The notes under the pieces were generated by a model. That model made no database searches and was not told the origin of the DNA. It was given only the letters and a program-made list of their open reading frames with translations. Below are positions 57,527 through 64,000 of a stretch of 64,000 bases of DNA, piece by piece (the stretch's first letter is position 1; each line of letters starts with the position of its first letter). The position numbers and the translations under genes are program-made. Source of the DNA: Arenibacter sp. 6A1 (GTDB taxonomy: Bacteria; Bacteroidota; Bacteroidia; Flavobacteriales; Flavobacteriaceae); assembly GCF_012272855.1 (NCBI RefSeq), contig NZ_JAAXCQ010000017.1:1-64000 (forward strand). The letters are read 5' to 3'.

Positions 57527-57976
57527 TTATTTCTTGAAGTATTTAAAAGGGACGAAAAGCATTCCAAAACACTCACCATCTTGTTTGCCTAAATGTTTAT
57601 GATGCATTTTATGAGCTCTTCTAATACCTTTTGCATACCAGTTATTGGCGTTTCTAAAGAGTTTAAAGCGTTGGTGGATAAAAATATCGTGAACCATAAA
57701 ATATGCGGCACCATAGGCCATTATTCCAAAGCCTAATGGCCAACCATACCAAAAGCTTGTTTCGGCACCGGCATAGAAACATCCCATACTCACCAAGGCA
57801 TAAAAGATAAAAAAGGCATCATTCCTCTCAAACCAAGAATCGTGGTCTTTTTTATGATGGTCTTTATGTAATTTCCATAAAAAACCATGCATAATATATT
57901 TATGGGTAAACCAAGCCATAAATTCCATGAAGGAAAAAGTGGCAAGAAATATAAGGATCCAAATAAAAGTATTCAT
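57527..57976 (-). CDS. crtZ: Beta-carotene hydroxylase (CrtZ-type, fatty acid hydroxylase superfamily)
   Basis: It hydroxylates the beta-ionone rings of carotenoids to give zeaxanthin. The 149-residue membrane protein has three or four hydrophobic helices and the di-iron His boxes HKYIMHG, HKDHHKKDH, HDIFIHQRF and AHKMHHKH. It follows crtB by one base in the operon order crtI-crtB-crtZ. No crtY (lycopene cyclase) gene is present in the window; it must lie elsewhere. Confidence 0.92.
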   Translation of the reverse strand: MNTFIWILIFLATFSFMEFMAWFTHKYIMHGFLWKLHKDHHKKDHDSWFERNDAFFIFYALVSMGCFYAGAETSFWYGWPLGFGIMAYGAAYFMVHDIFIHQRFKLFRNANNWYAKGIRRAHKMHHKHLGKQDGECFGMLFVPFKYFKK

Positions 57977-57977
57977 T

Positions 57978-58817
57978 CTAGACTAATTTTAGTTTGTAAT
58001 TGAGGTACGATTGTGCCAACAGGCGAAATTTTTGTGGATTGGATACTCGTATGCGACTGTTTTTAATGAATTGTGGCGGAGTGCTTTGTAGCTTTTGTAA
58101 CAACTTGTAATAATACTTGTAGGCCGTATATACCCCAAACTTTGCTTGTGGCGGTAATTGTGTAATACCAGAATACCCTAGTTTAAAATCGGCCTTAATT
58201 TCATTAATAATACGAATTTTATCCTCCTCATTCAACTGTTTTAAGTTGGTATTGGGAAAATACGACCTATTCAGCTCCTCAAAATCTGTTTTTAAGTCCC
58301 TTAAAAAGTTTACTTTTTGAAAAGCAGATCCCAGTGCCATCGCCGATACTTTTAAATGTTCATATTGGTTGTTATTGCCTTGAACGAATACTTTTAGACA
58401 CATAAGGCCAACGACATCTGCCGAGCCATAAATGTAATCTTGGTATTCTTTAGGAGTGCTGTAAATAGTCTTTTTTAAATCCATTCGCATACTTTTCATA
58501 AAAGATTGTACCAGATGAAGCGGAATGTCATATTTGTGAAAAGTGTGTTGAAACGAATTTAAAATTGGGTTTAAGCTAATTTTTTGTTCCAAGGCCTCCT
58601 CAAGATCCTGCTCAAATTTGTCGAATAAATATGGCTTGTTGTAGTGGTGAAAACTATCAACAATTTCATCGGCAAAACGAACAAATCCATAAATATTATA
58701 AATATCGCCTCTTATAGAAGCGTGTAACATTTTGGTGGCAAGTGAAAAAGAGGTGCTGTATTGCTCCGTAACCAACTTGCTACATTTATATGATACGAGA
58801 TCAAAAATGTTCTTCAT
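57978..58817 (-). CDS. crtB: Phytoene synthase (squalene/phytoene synthase family)
   Basis: It joins two geranylgeranyl diphosphates to phytoene. The product is 279 residues from the ATG at 58817 (MKNIFDLVSYKCSKL); the ATG at 58838, which overlaps crtI by 11 bp, would add seven residues and is the alternative. The Asp-rich motifs for Mg-diphosphate binding are VRFADEIVDSF (near 50) and NFLRDLKTDFEELNR (near 165). YSTSFSLATKML is the N-terminal family motif. It lies between crtI and crtZ in the operon. Confidence 0.93.
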   Translation of the reverse strand: MKNIFDLVSYKCSKLVTEQYSTSFSLATKMLHASIRGDIYNIYGFVRFADEIVDSFHHYNKPYLFDKFEQDLEEALEQKISLNPILNSFQHTFHKYDIPLHLVQSFMKSMRMDLKKTIYSTPKEYQDYIYGSADVVGLMCLKVFVQGNNNQYEHLKVSAMALGSAFQKVNFLRDLKTDFEELNRSYFPNTNLKQLNEEDKIRIINEIKADFKLGYSGITQLPPQAKFGVYTAYKYYYKLLQKLQSTPPQFIKNSRIRVSNPQKFRLLAQSYLNYKLKLV

Positions 58818-58827
58818 AGGTGTTTTT

Positions 58828-60282
58828 TTAGTTGTCATGAATAAGCTCAGAAACCAATTTTCCTGAAATTAATGCTGGAGGCACTCCTGGCCCCGGAACC
58901 GTAAGCTGCCCTGTAAAAAATAAGTTGGCTACTTTCTTACTTTTTAATTTAGGCCTAAGGAAGGCTGTTTGCATTAACGTATTGGCCATTCCATAGGCGT
59001 TCCCTTTATAAGAATTATATTCTTCTATAAAATCGTTGATACAAAAATCCTCCCTAAAAAGAATGTTAGCACTAACCTTTTGATCGGTCAGTTTCTCAAA
59101 CCTCTTCAATATAATATTAAAATATTGAATGCGCAATGCTGGGGTATCGGTGAGCCCTGGGGCAATGGGGATAAGAAAGAAACCTGTTTCATAGCCGTAA
59201 GGTGCCATAGTATCATCGGTTATCGAGGGGAAATTTGCATAAAACAATGGCGCTTTGGGCCATTGTGGATGGTCATAGATTTCCTTGGCATGTTCTTCAA
59301 AGCTGGTGTCGAAAAACAAATTGTGGTGGGAGACGTTTTTTAGCTTCTTATCAATAGCCACGTAGAAGAGCAGGGAAGAGGGCGCAAAAACCTTTTTCTC
59401 CCAATAGGCTTCGGAATATTGTCTGTATTGTGGGGCTAAAAGGCTTTCGGAATGATGGTAATCGGCACCGCTCACTACAATGTCTGCTGCAATGTTTTGG
59501 GAGGCAATTGTTATGCCGGTAGCTTTTCCCTCTGTCACTATAATCTCTTCTACAGCACTGTTGACATGGATGCTTACGCCAAGCTCTTTTGCCAGACTGC
59601 TCATCGCATGTATAATCTGGTACATGCCTCCTTTGGGATGCCATGTGCCTAAGCCAAAATCGGCATAATTCATGAAACTATAAAAAGAGGGCGTATTGGA
59701 AGGTTTAGCGCCCAAGAACAATACAGGGAATTCTAGGGTCGAAATAAGCTTGGGGTTTTTAAACCTGCGGCGTACTTCGTCACTGATGGTTTTAAAGAAT
59801 TGGTCTATTCTGGTAATGGTGTCCTTACTGACCAATTCTAAAGGGGAGTTACCAGGGCGTAATACAATTTTGTTAATGGCAATGTCGTAGTTGTCTTGGG
59901 CTTTGGCAATAAACTTTCGCAATAACTCAGAGCTGCCTTTTTCGATGCGTTCAAATTCCAGACAAATTTTATCCATGCAGTCCCCGATGGTAATCACATC
60001 ATCGGTGAAAAATATTTTATAGGCCGGGTCTAATTTATCCAACTGATAATAGTCGGACCTTTTTTTTCCAAAATCATTGAAAAAATTATCAAAGATATCG
60101 GGCATCCAATACCAGCTAGGCCCCATGTCAAAGGTAAAGCCGTCCTTGGTAAACTGTCTGGCCCGACCACCAAGGGTGTTGTTTTTTTCATAAATAGATA
60201 CCTTATAGCCTTGTTTTGCTAAATAACAAGCTGCGGATAGCGATGAAAATCCGGATCCTATGACGACTGCCTTTTTACTCAT
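58828..60282 (-). CDS. crtI: Phytoene desaturase
   Basis: It desaturates phytoene to lycopene with FAD. The 484-residue product has an N-terminal Rossmann FAD site (VIGSGFSSLSAACYLAKQG, about 7-25), YEKNNTLGGRARQF, DMGPSWYWMPDIFD and the C-terminal CrtI signature FFTGQLTVPGPGVPPALISGKLV. It starts 8 bp after the stop of the regulator gene on the minus strand and ends overlapping the crtB start. Confidence 0.95.
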   Translation of the reverse strand: MSKKAVVIGSGFSSLSAACYLAKQGYKVSIYEKNNTLGGRARQFTKDGFTFDMGPSWYWMPDIFDNFFNDFGKKRSDYYQLDKLDPAYKIFFTDDVITIGDCMDKICLEFERIEKGSSELLRKFIAKAQDNYDIAINKIVLRPGNSPLELVSKDTITRIDQFFKTISDEVRRRFKNPKLISTLEFPVLFLGAKPSNTPSFYSFMNYADFGLGTWHPKGGMYQIIHAMSSLAKELGVSIHVNSAVEEIIVTEGKATGITIASQNIAADIVVSGADYHHSESLLAPQYRQYSEAYWEKKVFAPSSLLFYVAIDKKLKNVSHHNLFFDTSFEEHAKEIYDHPQWPKAPLFYANFPSITDDTMAPYGYETGFFLIPIAPGLTDTPALRIQYFNIILKRFEKLTDQKVSANILFREDFCINDFIEEYNSYKGNAYGMANTLMQTAFLRPKLKSKKVANLFFTGQLTVPGPGVPPALISGKLVSELIHDN

Positions 60283-60290
60283 TTTAATGG

Positions 60291-61214
60291 CTATAAATTA
60301 ACGGTTTCTAGTTTGTTTAATTCCTTAATGGCTATATCGATGGTGCTAAAGATTCGGATACCTTGGGGTAGGTTCGCTTGCTCTAAATGAGTTGTTTGTT
60401 GTCCTAGCAACCAAAGTTCCCTTTTGTTGTATTGACCTATCAAATTTTGAAAATTGGTTAGGTAGGCATCAATTTTGTCCTTGGAAGGAGCAACAGTGAA
60501 ATAAGAGATATAATAAAGGTTGTCAAAATACTTATTTAAATCTACCAGATTTTCCAAGGGCATGGACTGTCCTAGGTATATGGTCTTATAACCGCTTAGA
60601 TTGATTTCGTAATTTAAATATAGGAGACCTAGTTCATGAATTTCATTTTCTGGCAAAAACAAAACAAAGGTCTTGTCGGTATCGTAGTCGGTATTGGAAT
60701 TTAATTTTTCGGTATGGACAAAGATCACATGCTTTATGAGATGTGTTATAAAGTGTTCATGGGACGGGCTTATAGTGTCTGTTTGCCATAGTAGGCCAAT
60801 CTCATTTAAAAAAGGGAGAAATACATCTTGAAAAATTTCTTTGAACGTTCTATTTTCTGAGACTTGTTCTAAGGTTTTGAAGAATAAAGCTTGATCAAAA
60901 TTCATCATCGCCAATTTAAAGGAGGCCACAGCATGGTCTTGGGTGCTTTCTGAAGTCGTTATAGTAGCAATTAAATCTTTAAATTCCTTCTGGGATAATT
61001 CAGCTATTTTAGAAATCTTATAACCATTGTTGTATAGTAAGGTGATGTTCAATAGCTTTTGAAGGCTTGTAATGCTATACGTTCTTATATTGGTACTGGT
61101 GCGTTCTGGAGAAAGAAGATTGTACCGCTTTTCCCAAATCCGGATGGTATGCGCCTTTATTCCAGATAAATTTTCTAGATCCCGAATACTGAATTCTTTC
61201 TTAACTCTGTTCAT
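60291..61214 (-). CDS. MerR-family regulator with B12-binding domain, CarH-like
   Basis: The 307-residue product has a MerR DNA-binding part (FSIRDLENLSGIKAHTIRIWEKRY, about 8-75), a helical linker (about 85-140) and a cobalamin-binding-like domain. The CarH signatures are kept: W143-x9-E153-H154 (LLWQTDTISPSHEHF) and E191-x-H193-x-x-G196 (EIHELG), the His that ligates cobalt. CarH/LitR proteins are repressors that release DNA when light breaks the adenosylcobalamin bond. It is first gene of the crt operon, so it probably represses its own operon in the dark. Direct proof of B12 binding is lacking. Confidence 0.88.
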   Translation of the reverse strand: MNRVKKEFSIRDLENLSGIKAHTIRIWEKRYNLLSPERTSTNIRTYSITSLQKLLNITLLYNNGYKISKIAELSQKEFKDLIATITTSESTQDHAVASFKLAMMNFDQALFFKTLEQVSENRTFKEIFQDVFLPFLNEIGLLWQTDTISPSHEHFITHLIKHVIFVHTEKLNSNTDYDTDKTFVLFLPENEIHELGLLYLNYEINLSGYKTIYLGQSMPLENLVDLNKYFDNLYYISYFTVAPSKDKIDAYLTNFQNLIGQYNKRELWLLGQQTTHLEQANLPQGIRIFSTIDIAIKELNKLETVNL

Positions 61215-61235
61215 GTTTTACTTAATAAAGCTAAA

Positions 61236-61243
61236 CAAAATTA
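61236..61243 (-). promoter_or_regulatory. -7 promoter element of the carotenoid operon (TAATTTTG)
   Basis: On the minus strand this reads TAATTTTG, matching TAnnTTTG, 21 bases before the regulator ATG. No clear -33 box. Confidence 0.45.
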
Positions 61244-61490
61244 CAATTAAAATTCAATAGATAGTATTAATAGTAACTAAAAAGTACGGAAATTCAGCTG
61301 AATTACTGAATTCAAGGGCTGGAGAGTAGAATAGTAGTCTAGGAAATATAATTATTTCTAAGGGAAAATAGTTTTAATAAAGGGATTTAGAGATAAGGGA
61401 GGGGAGAAAATGAAAATCAAAGGGGCTGGTGCTTAAAAGAAGTAAAGAAAGCTTTATCTAAAAGAATCGCCTTTAATAACTGTTTTAAAC

Positions 61491-61522
61491 AAAAAAAGCT
61501 AAGTGAAACACTTAGCTTTTTT
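61491..61522 (-). terminator. Rho-independent terminator of the tRNA cluster
   Basis: Perfect stem AAAAAAGCTAAGTG/CACTTAGCTTTTTT with GAAA-like loop, directly after the last tRNA on the minus strand. Confidence 0.9.
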
Positions 61523-61523
61523 G

Positions 61524-61596
61524 TGACTTGGCTGGGGCTCGAACCCAGGACCCTCTCCTTAAAAGGGAGATGCTCTACCAACTGAGCTACCAAGTC
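61524..61596 (-). tRNA. tRNA-Lys (anticodon TTT), copy 1
   Basis: A 73-nt cloverleaf on the minus strand: acceptor GACTTGG/CCAAGTC, discriminator A, D arm AGCTCAGTTGGTAGAGC, anticodon stem CTCCC/GGGAG with loop TTTTTAA giving UUU, and T arm GTTCGAGCC. No CCA is encoded. Identical to the three other copies. Confidence 0.95.
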
Positions 61597-61750
61597 ATTA
61601 TGTATTTAAAGCAAAAACCAAAACAATTAATAATGGCTATTGATGATATTCTGAATACTAGATATAAACTAGAATCTGTTTTTATAATTTCTAAAACGCT
61701 TTAGAAACGATGTCAAACAATAGTAAGAGAATAAAACTCTTGCCTTTTAG

Positions 61751-61823
61751 TGACTTGGCTGGGGCTCGAACCCAGGACCCTCTCCTTAAAAGGGAGATGC
61801 TCTACCAACTGAGCTACCAAGTC
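61751..61823 (-). tRNA. tRNA-Lys (anticodon TTT), copy 2
   Basis: Same 73-nt sequence as 61524-61596, on the minus strand; the AAGAG/CTCTT stretch after it may be a weak terminator. Confidence 0.95.
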
Positions 61824-61886
61824 ATTATATGCTGCGCAGGACAAAAAAATAAAAACAATGTAAAAACTATTATTTATACTGCTTAG

Positions 61887-61970
61887 TGCCCACGACTAGA
61901 TTCGAACTAGCACGTCCTTGCGAACACCACCCCCTCAAGGTGGCGTGTCTACCAATTTCACCACGTGGGC
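61887..61970 (-). tRNA. tRNA-Leu (anticodon GAG)
   Basis: An 84-nt class II tRNA on the minus strand: acceptor GCCCACG/CGTGGGC, discriminator A, anticodon stem CCACC/GGTGG with loop TTGAGGG giving GAG, a long variable arm, and T arm GTTCGAATC. It reads CUC and CUU codons. Confidence 0.94.
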
Positions 61971-62041
61971 TCTTGAGTTAGATATCCAAAAATCGGACGC
62001 CTTTCTAAAAGAAATGATTTAGAAACTATTTCAAATAAAAA

Positions 62042-62068
62042 AAAGTTAAGCGGTTAAACCTAACTTTA
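62042..62068 (-). terminator. Hairpin terminator after tRNA-Lys copy 3
   Basis: AAAGTTA/TAACTTT stem with a GGTTAAACC inner hairpin and a T-run on the minus strand. Confidence 0.6.
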
Positions 62069-62069
62069 G

Positions 62070-62142
62070 TGACTTGGCTGGGGCTCGAACCCAGGACCCT
62101 CTCCTTAAAAGGGAGATGCTCTACCAACTGAGCTACCAAGTC
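62070..62142 (-). tRNA. tRNA-Lys (anticodon TTT), copy 3
   Basis: Same 73-nt sequence as 61524-61596, on the minus strand, with its own hairpin terminator. Confidence 0.95.
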
Positions 62143-62293
62143 AGAATGTATATCGTATAAAAATAAACCTATCTTAATATACGTTTCTAATGATCAGATC
62201 TATGCTTGCATCTGACTGCTGTGCATTTAAATCTTTTATTCAATATTTCAGAGATAACCCTAAGCCGTTATTTTAGGCGTTATTAAAAAATAA

Positions 62294-62318
62294 AAAAGTT
62301 AAGTGGAAACCTAACTTT
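62294..62318 (-). terminator. Hairpin terminator after tRNA-Lys copy 4
   Basis: AAAGTTA/TAACTTT stem with GGAAACC inside and a T-run on the minus strand; near copy of the hairpin after tRNA-Lys copy 3. Confidence 0.6.
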
Positions 62319-62320
62319 AG

Positions 62321-62393
62321 TGACTTGGCTGGGGCTCGAACCCAGGACCCTCTCCTTAAAAGGGAGATGCTCTACCAACTGAGCTACCAAGTC
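62321..62393 (-). tRNA. tRNA-Lys (anticodon TTT), copy 4
   Basis: Same 73-nt sequence as 61524-61596, on the minus strand; it is the first tRNA in transcription order. Confidence 0.95.
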
Positions 62394-62530
62394 ATTATTT
62401 GTGGCTAACACGGCGTGTTTGCGGGTGCAAATATACGACCATTTGTGAAGCCACCAAATGCTTTTTCAATTTTTTTGGTTTTTTTTTGATATCCCATTTT
62501 AATGAGGCAATTTTACAGGAAATTAGAATT

Positions 62531-63046
62531 GTGAAAATAGCATTGGTTGGATATATGGGTAGTGGTAAGTCTACTATCGGTAAATTGTTGTCTAAAGATT
62601 TGGCAAGCAGTTTTTTAGATTTGGATGAAGTTATTGAAGACGGACTTGGAGATTCTATTTCCAATGTGTTTAAGACGCGTGGGGAGATCTTTTTTCGTAA
62701 AAAAGAACACCAATATCTAAATGAAGTTTTAACGAAAAAAAATAATTTTATTCTCTCTACAGGGGGAGGTACACCCTGTTATTCCGGAAATATGGAGACT
62801 ATGTTGGCTATGGCCGACTATGTTTTTTACCTAAAAGTATCCATTCCTGGACTCGCCGAACGGCTAATAAAAGAAAAAGATCACAGGCCTTTGATAAAAA
62901 ATATTCCCAATGATGAGTTGCCAGAATTTATAGGGAAGCACTTGTTCGAAAGAAATAACTATTACCTAAAGGCTCCCTATATCATAAATTGTGATCATAA
63001 AGAGCCTCAGGAAATTGTTGAAGAGATAAAAGGCTTACTCCGTTAA
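62531..63046 (+). CDS. aroK: Shikimate kinase
   Basis: It phosphorylates shikimate at the 3-OH in aromatic amino acid synthesis. The 171-residue product starts at a GTG at 62531 (VKIALVGYMGSGKST), which puts the P-loop at residues 7-15 as in the family; the open frame upstream to 62399 has no sensible product and runs towards the tRNA. DLDEVIEDGLG, FRKKEHQYL, STGGGTPCY and KDHRPLI are the shikimate- and ATP-binding motifs. Its 3' end overlaps the convergent phosphoribosyltransferase gene by 12 bp. Confidence 0.93.
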   Translation: MKIALVGYMGSGKSTIGKLLSKDLASSFLDLDEVIEDGLGDSISNVFKTRGEIFFRKKEHQYLNEVLTKKNNFILSTGGGTPCYSGNMETMLAMADYVFYLKVSIPGLAERLIKEKDHRPLIKNIPNDELPEFIGKHLFERNNYYLKAPYIINCDHKEPQEIVEEIKGLLR

Positions 63047-63544
63047 ATAGACACGGTCGTTTTCTGGCCTAAACTCTACCTCTACATGTTCTTGTAATGA
63101 AGTAGAAAGCGAAATACCCTTGAAATCGGCCTTTACAGGGTATTTCTTGTGATTTCGGTTCACCAGCACAGCCGTTTTTAATTGCTTTAAGGGAACTCTA
63201 AGGAAATGATGTACTCCATATATTAAGGTAGTACCCGAATTAAGGACGTCGTCTACCAAAACTACCGATTTGTTGGTGTACTCTTCTTCTGGAATGGAAG
63301 TCTGTACCCCAGTGGTAAGCGGATTCGATTTGTTCATGCTCACTTCGCATAAGGTAATTTGGGCCTCTGTAATGGTATTGAGAACAGCTTGGATTTTTTT
63401 GGCAAAGTTTAATCCGCCCCCAACAATCCCAGCGATGATTATTTCGGATTCAAAAACATTGGCTTCGTATATTTGATAGGCGATGCGCTTGATTTTGTGT
63501 TGTATTTCTTGGTGTGATAATATGTTATTGACCATAATGTGCAA
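63035..63544 (-). CDS. Phosphoribosyltransferase (PyrR-like/type I PRTase)
   Basis: The 169-residue product has the PRPP-binding loop VVLVDDVLNSGTTLIYG (about 94-110), IIAGIVGGGLNFAKKI and a C-terminal EFRPENDRVYL. It is most like bifunctional PyrR/uracil phosphoribosyltransferases or other orphan PRTases of Bacteroidota; the regulator versus enzyme role is undecided. A start three codons later (MVNNIL) is possible. It abuts the methyltransferase gene (its start lies at the other gene's stop). Confidence 0.85.
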   Translation of the reverse strand: MHIMVNNILSHQEIQHKIKRIAYQIYEANVFESEIIIAGIVGGGLNFAKKIQAVLNTITEAQITLCEVSMNKSNPLTTGVQTSIPEEEYTNKSVVLVDDVLNSGTTLIYGVHHFLRVPLKQLKTAVLVNRNHKKYPVKADFKGISLSTSLQEHVEVEFRPENDRVYLTE

Positions 63545-64000
63545 TTATTTGGATTCAAAGATAAAAAACAGTTCTTTACCTGCTCTTGGTTTTATAGAAT
63601 TGTAGGCGTTTTCCAATACCTTAATGGTAAAGTCTTTTGAAAAAAGCATTTTGTACTCCTTCTGGTCTCCTCCAAAGGGCGGACCTGATTCCGTTAAGGG
63701 GAAATTAAACAGTAGCCCTGCCAATTTTCCCTTAGGTTTTAAGAGTTGTTTCATTTTACGGACATAGGCCGGTCGTAGACTCGGGTCCAAGGCGCAAAAA
63801 AAGGTCTGTTCCAATATAAGGTCAAAATCAGAAAGTTCCAGATCAAAAAAATCTCCCTCAATAAGTGTTACTGCATCGGCTTCTTTAAGCCTGCCTCTTA
63901 ACTGCTCTAACGGCGGTTTGGCTATGTCTATTACTGTAATATTGCAGAACCCTTGTTCTGCAAGGTACACCGCCTCATAGCCGTTTCCGGCCCCAGGAAT
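63545..64000 (-). CDS. SAM-dependent methyltransferase (TPMT-like), cut by the window edge
   Basis: The open frame runs off the right edge: the minus strand from 64000 reads IPGAGNGYEAVYLAEQG, methyltransferase motif I, so the start lies beyond the window. VIDIAKPPLEQL is motif I-post, IEGDFFDLELSDFDLILEQTFFCAL resembles thiopurine S-methyltransferase (TPMT) motif, and LKPKGKLAGLLFNFP is motif III. At least 151 residues are visible. Substrate unknown. It is upstream of the phosphoribosyltransferase on the same strand and likely co-transcribed. Confidence 0.85.
   Translation of the reverse strand: MPGAGNGYEAVYLAEQGFCNITVIDIAKPPLEQLRGRLKEADAVTLIEGDFFDLELSDFDLILEQTFFCALDPSLRPAYVRKMKQLLKPKGKLAGLLFNFPLTESGPPFGGDQKEYKMLFSKDFTIKVLENAYNSIKPRAGKELFFIFESK

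Larger units (their letters stand above)
61215..61523. other. Intergenic region upstream of the carotenoid operon
   Basis: No gene is present. It has the likely operon promoter (61236-61243 on the minus strand), an AT-rich palindrome TATTAATA (61265-61272) that may be part of an operator, and the tRNA terminator (61491-61522). Confidence 0.5.

Noticed and set aside
59351-59644. A minus-strand frame within crtI with His/Cys-rich product
   Set aside because: It is in a different frame of the well-supported crtI gene and has no features of its own.
62399-62530. Longer N terminus for shikimate kinase from ATG-like codons after the tRNA
   Set aside because: The P-loop must lie within the first 15 residues; the GTG at 62531 does this, the upstream frame does not.

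Overview
The window is chromosomal DNA of a member of the Bacteroidota, almost certainly a flavobacterium (family Flavobacteriaceae) with a carotenoid-pigmented, probably marine lifestyle. The signs are: type IX secretion proteins (a type B sorting domain and a PorP/SprF protein), promoters of the TAnnTTTG type, weak Shine-Dalgarno sites, the rpmB-rpmG-DUF4295-ftsY-rimO order, FG-GAP, TSP3 and DUF4369 proteins, and a crtI-crtB-crtZ cluster. No species can be named from the sequence alone.

Layout. (1) 1-17.9 kb is a surface-protein region: two paralogous calcium-repeat/Ig-like secreted proteins, the first cut at its 5' end by the window edge and possibly frameshifted; then an operon of a 2899-residue tandem-repeat protein, a secreted protein with a type B sorting domain, and a PorP/SprF outer-membrane partner. 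(2) 18.2-24.4 kb holds housekeeping and envelope genes (idi, queD-like, manA, a DUF4369 lipoprotein, a DUF819 membrane protein, a HAD phosphatase). (3) 24.6-35.1 kb has a class A penicillin-binding protein, an S1/P1 nuclease, AlkB, MOSC and DoxX proteins, htpG, a FabH-like synthase and a sodium:solute symporter. (4) 35.3-44.3 kb is core metabolism and translation: recR, an E2 acyltransferase, an exonuclease, an FAH-family protein, a lone Hpt protein, cinA, rpmB, rpmG, the 50-residue DUF4295/bL38 gene, ftsY and rimO. (5) 44.8-50.2 kb carries an EamA exporter, an SRPBCC protein, a GH20 hexosaminidase and a beta-lactamase-fold lipoprotein that seems to lack its catalytic residues. (6) 50.3-57.5 kb has two SurA-like chaperones, a MoxR ATPase, aconitase and two TlpA-like thioredoxin paralogs, one without its CxxC. 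(7) 57.5-61.2 kb is a four-gene carotenoid operon led by a MerR/B12-binding regulator of the CarH type. (8) 61.5-62.4 kb is a tRNA cluster: four identical tRNA-Lys(UUU) and one tRNA-Leu(GAG). (9) The right end has aroK, a PRPP-dependent phosphoribosyltransferase and a methyltransferase cut by the window edge.

Most noteworthy: an 88-nt leader shared by two unrelated genes and ending exactly at both start codons; the CarH-like photoreceptor candidate with all visible B12 motifs kept; the 13 x 201-bp array with a two-unit higher-order pattern in a giant protein next to PorP/SprF; a dispersed ~80-bp GC-rich repeat in three intergenic places, two of them inverted around rimO; and two apparent pseudoenzymes. 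No CRISPR array, rRNA operon, prophage or transposase gene was seen.
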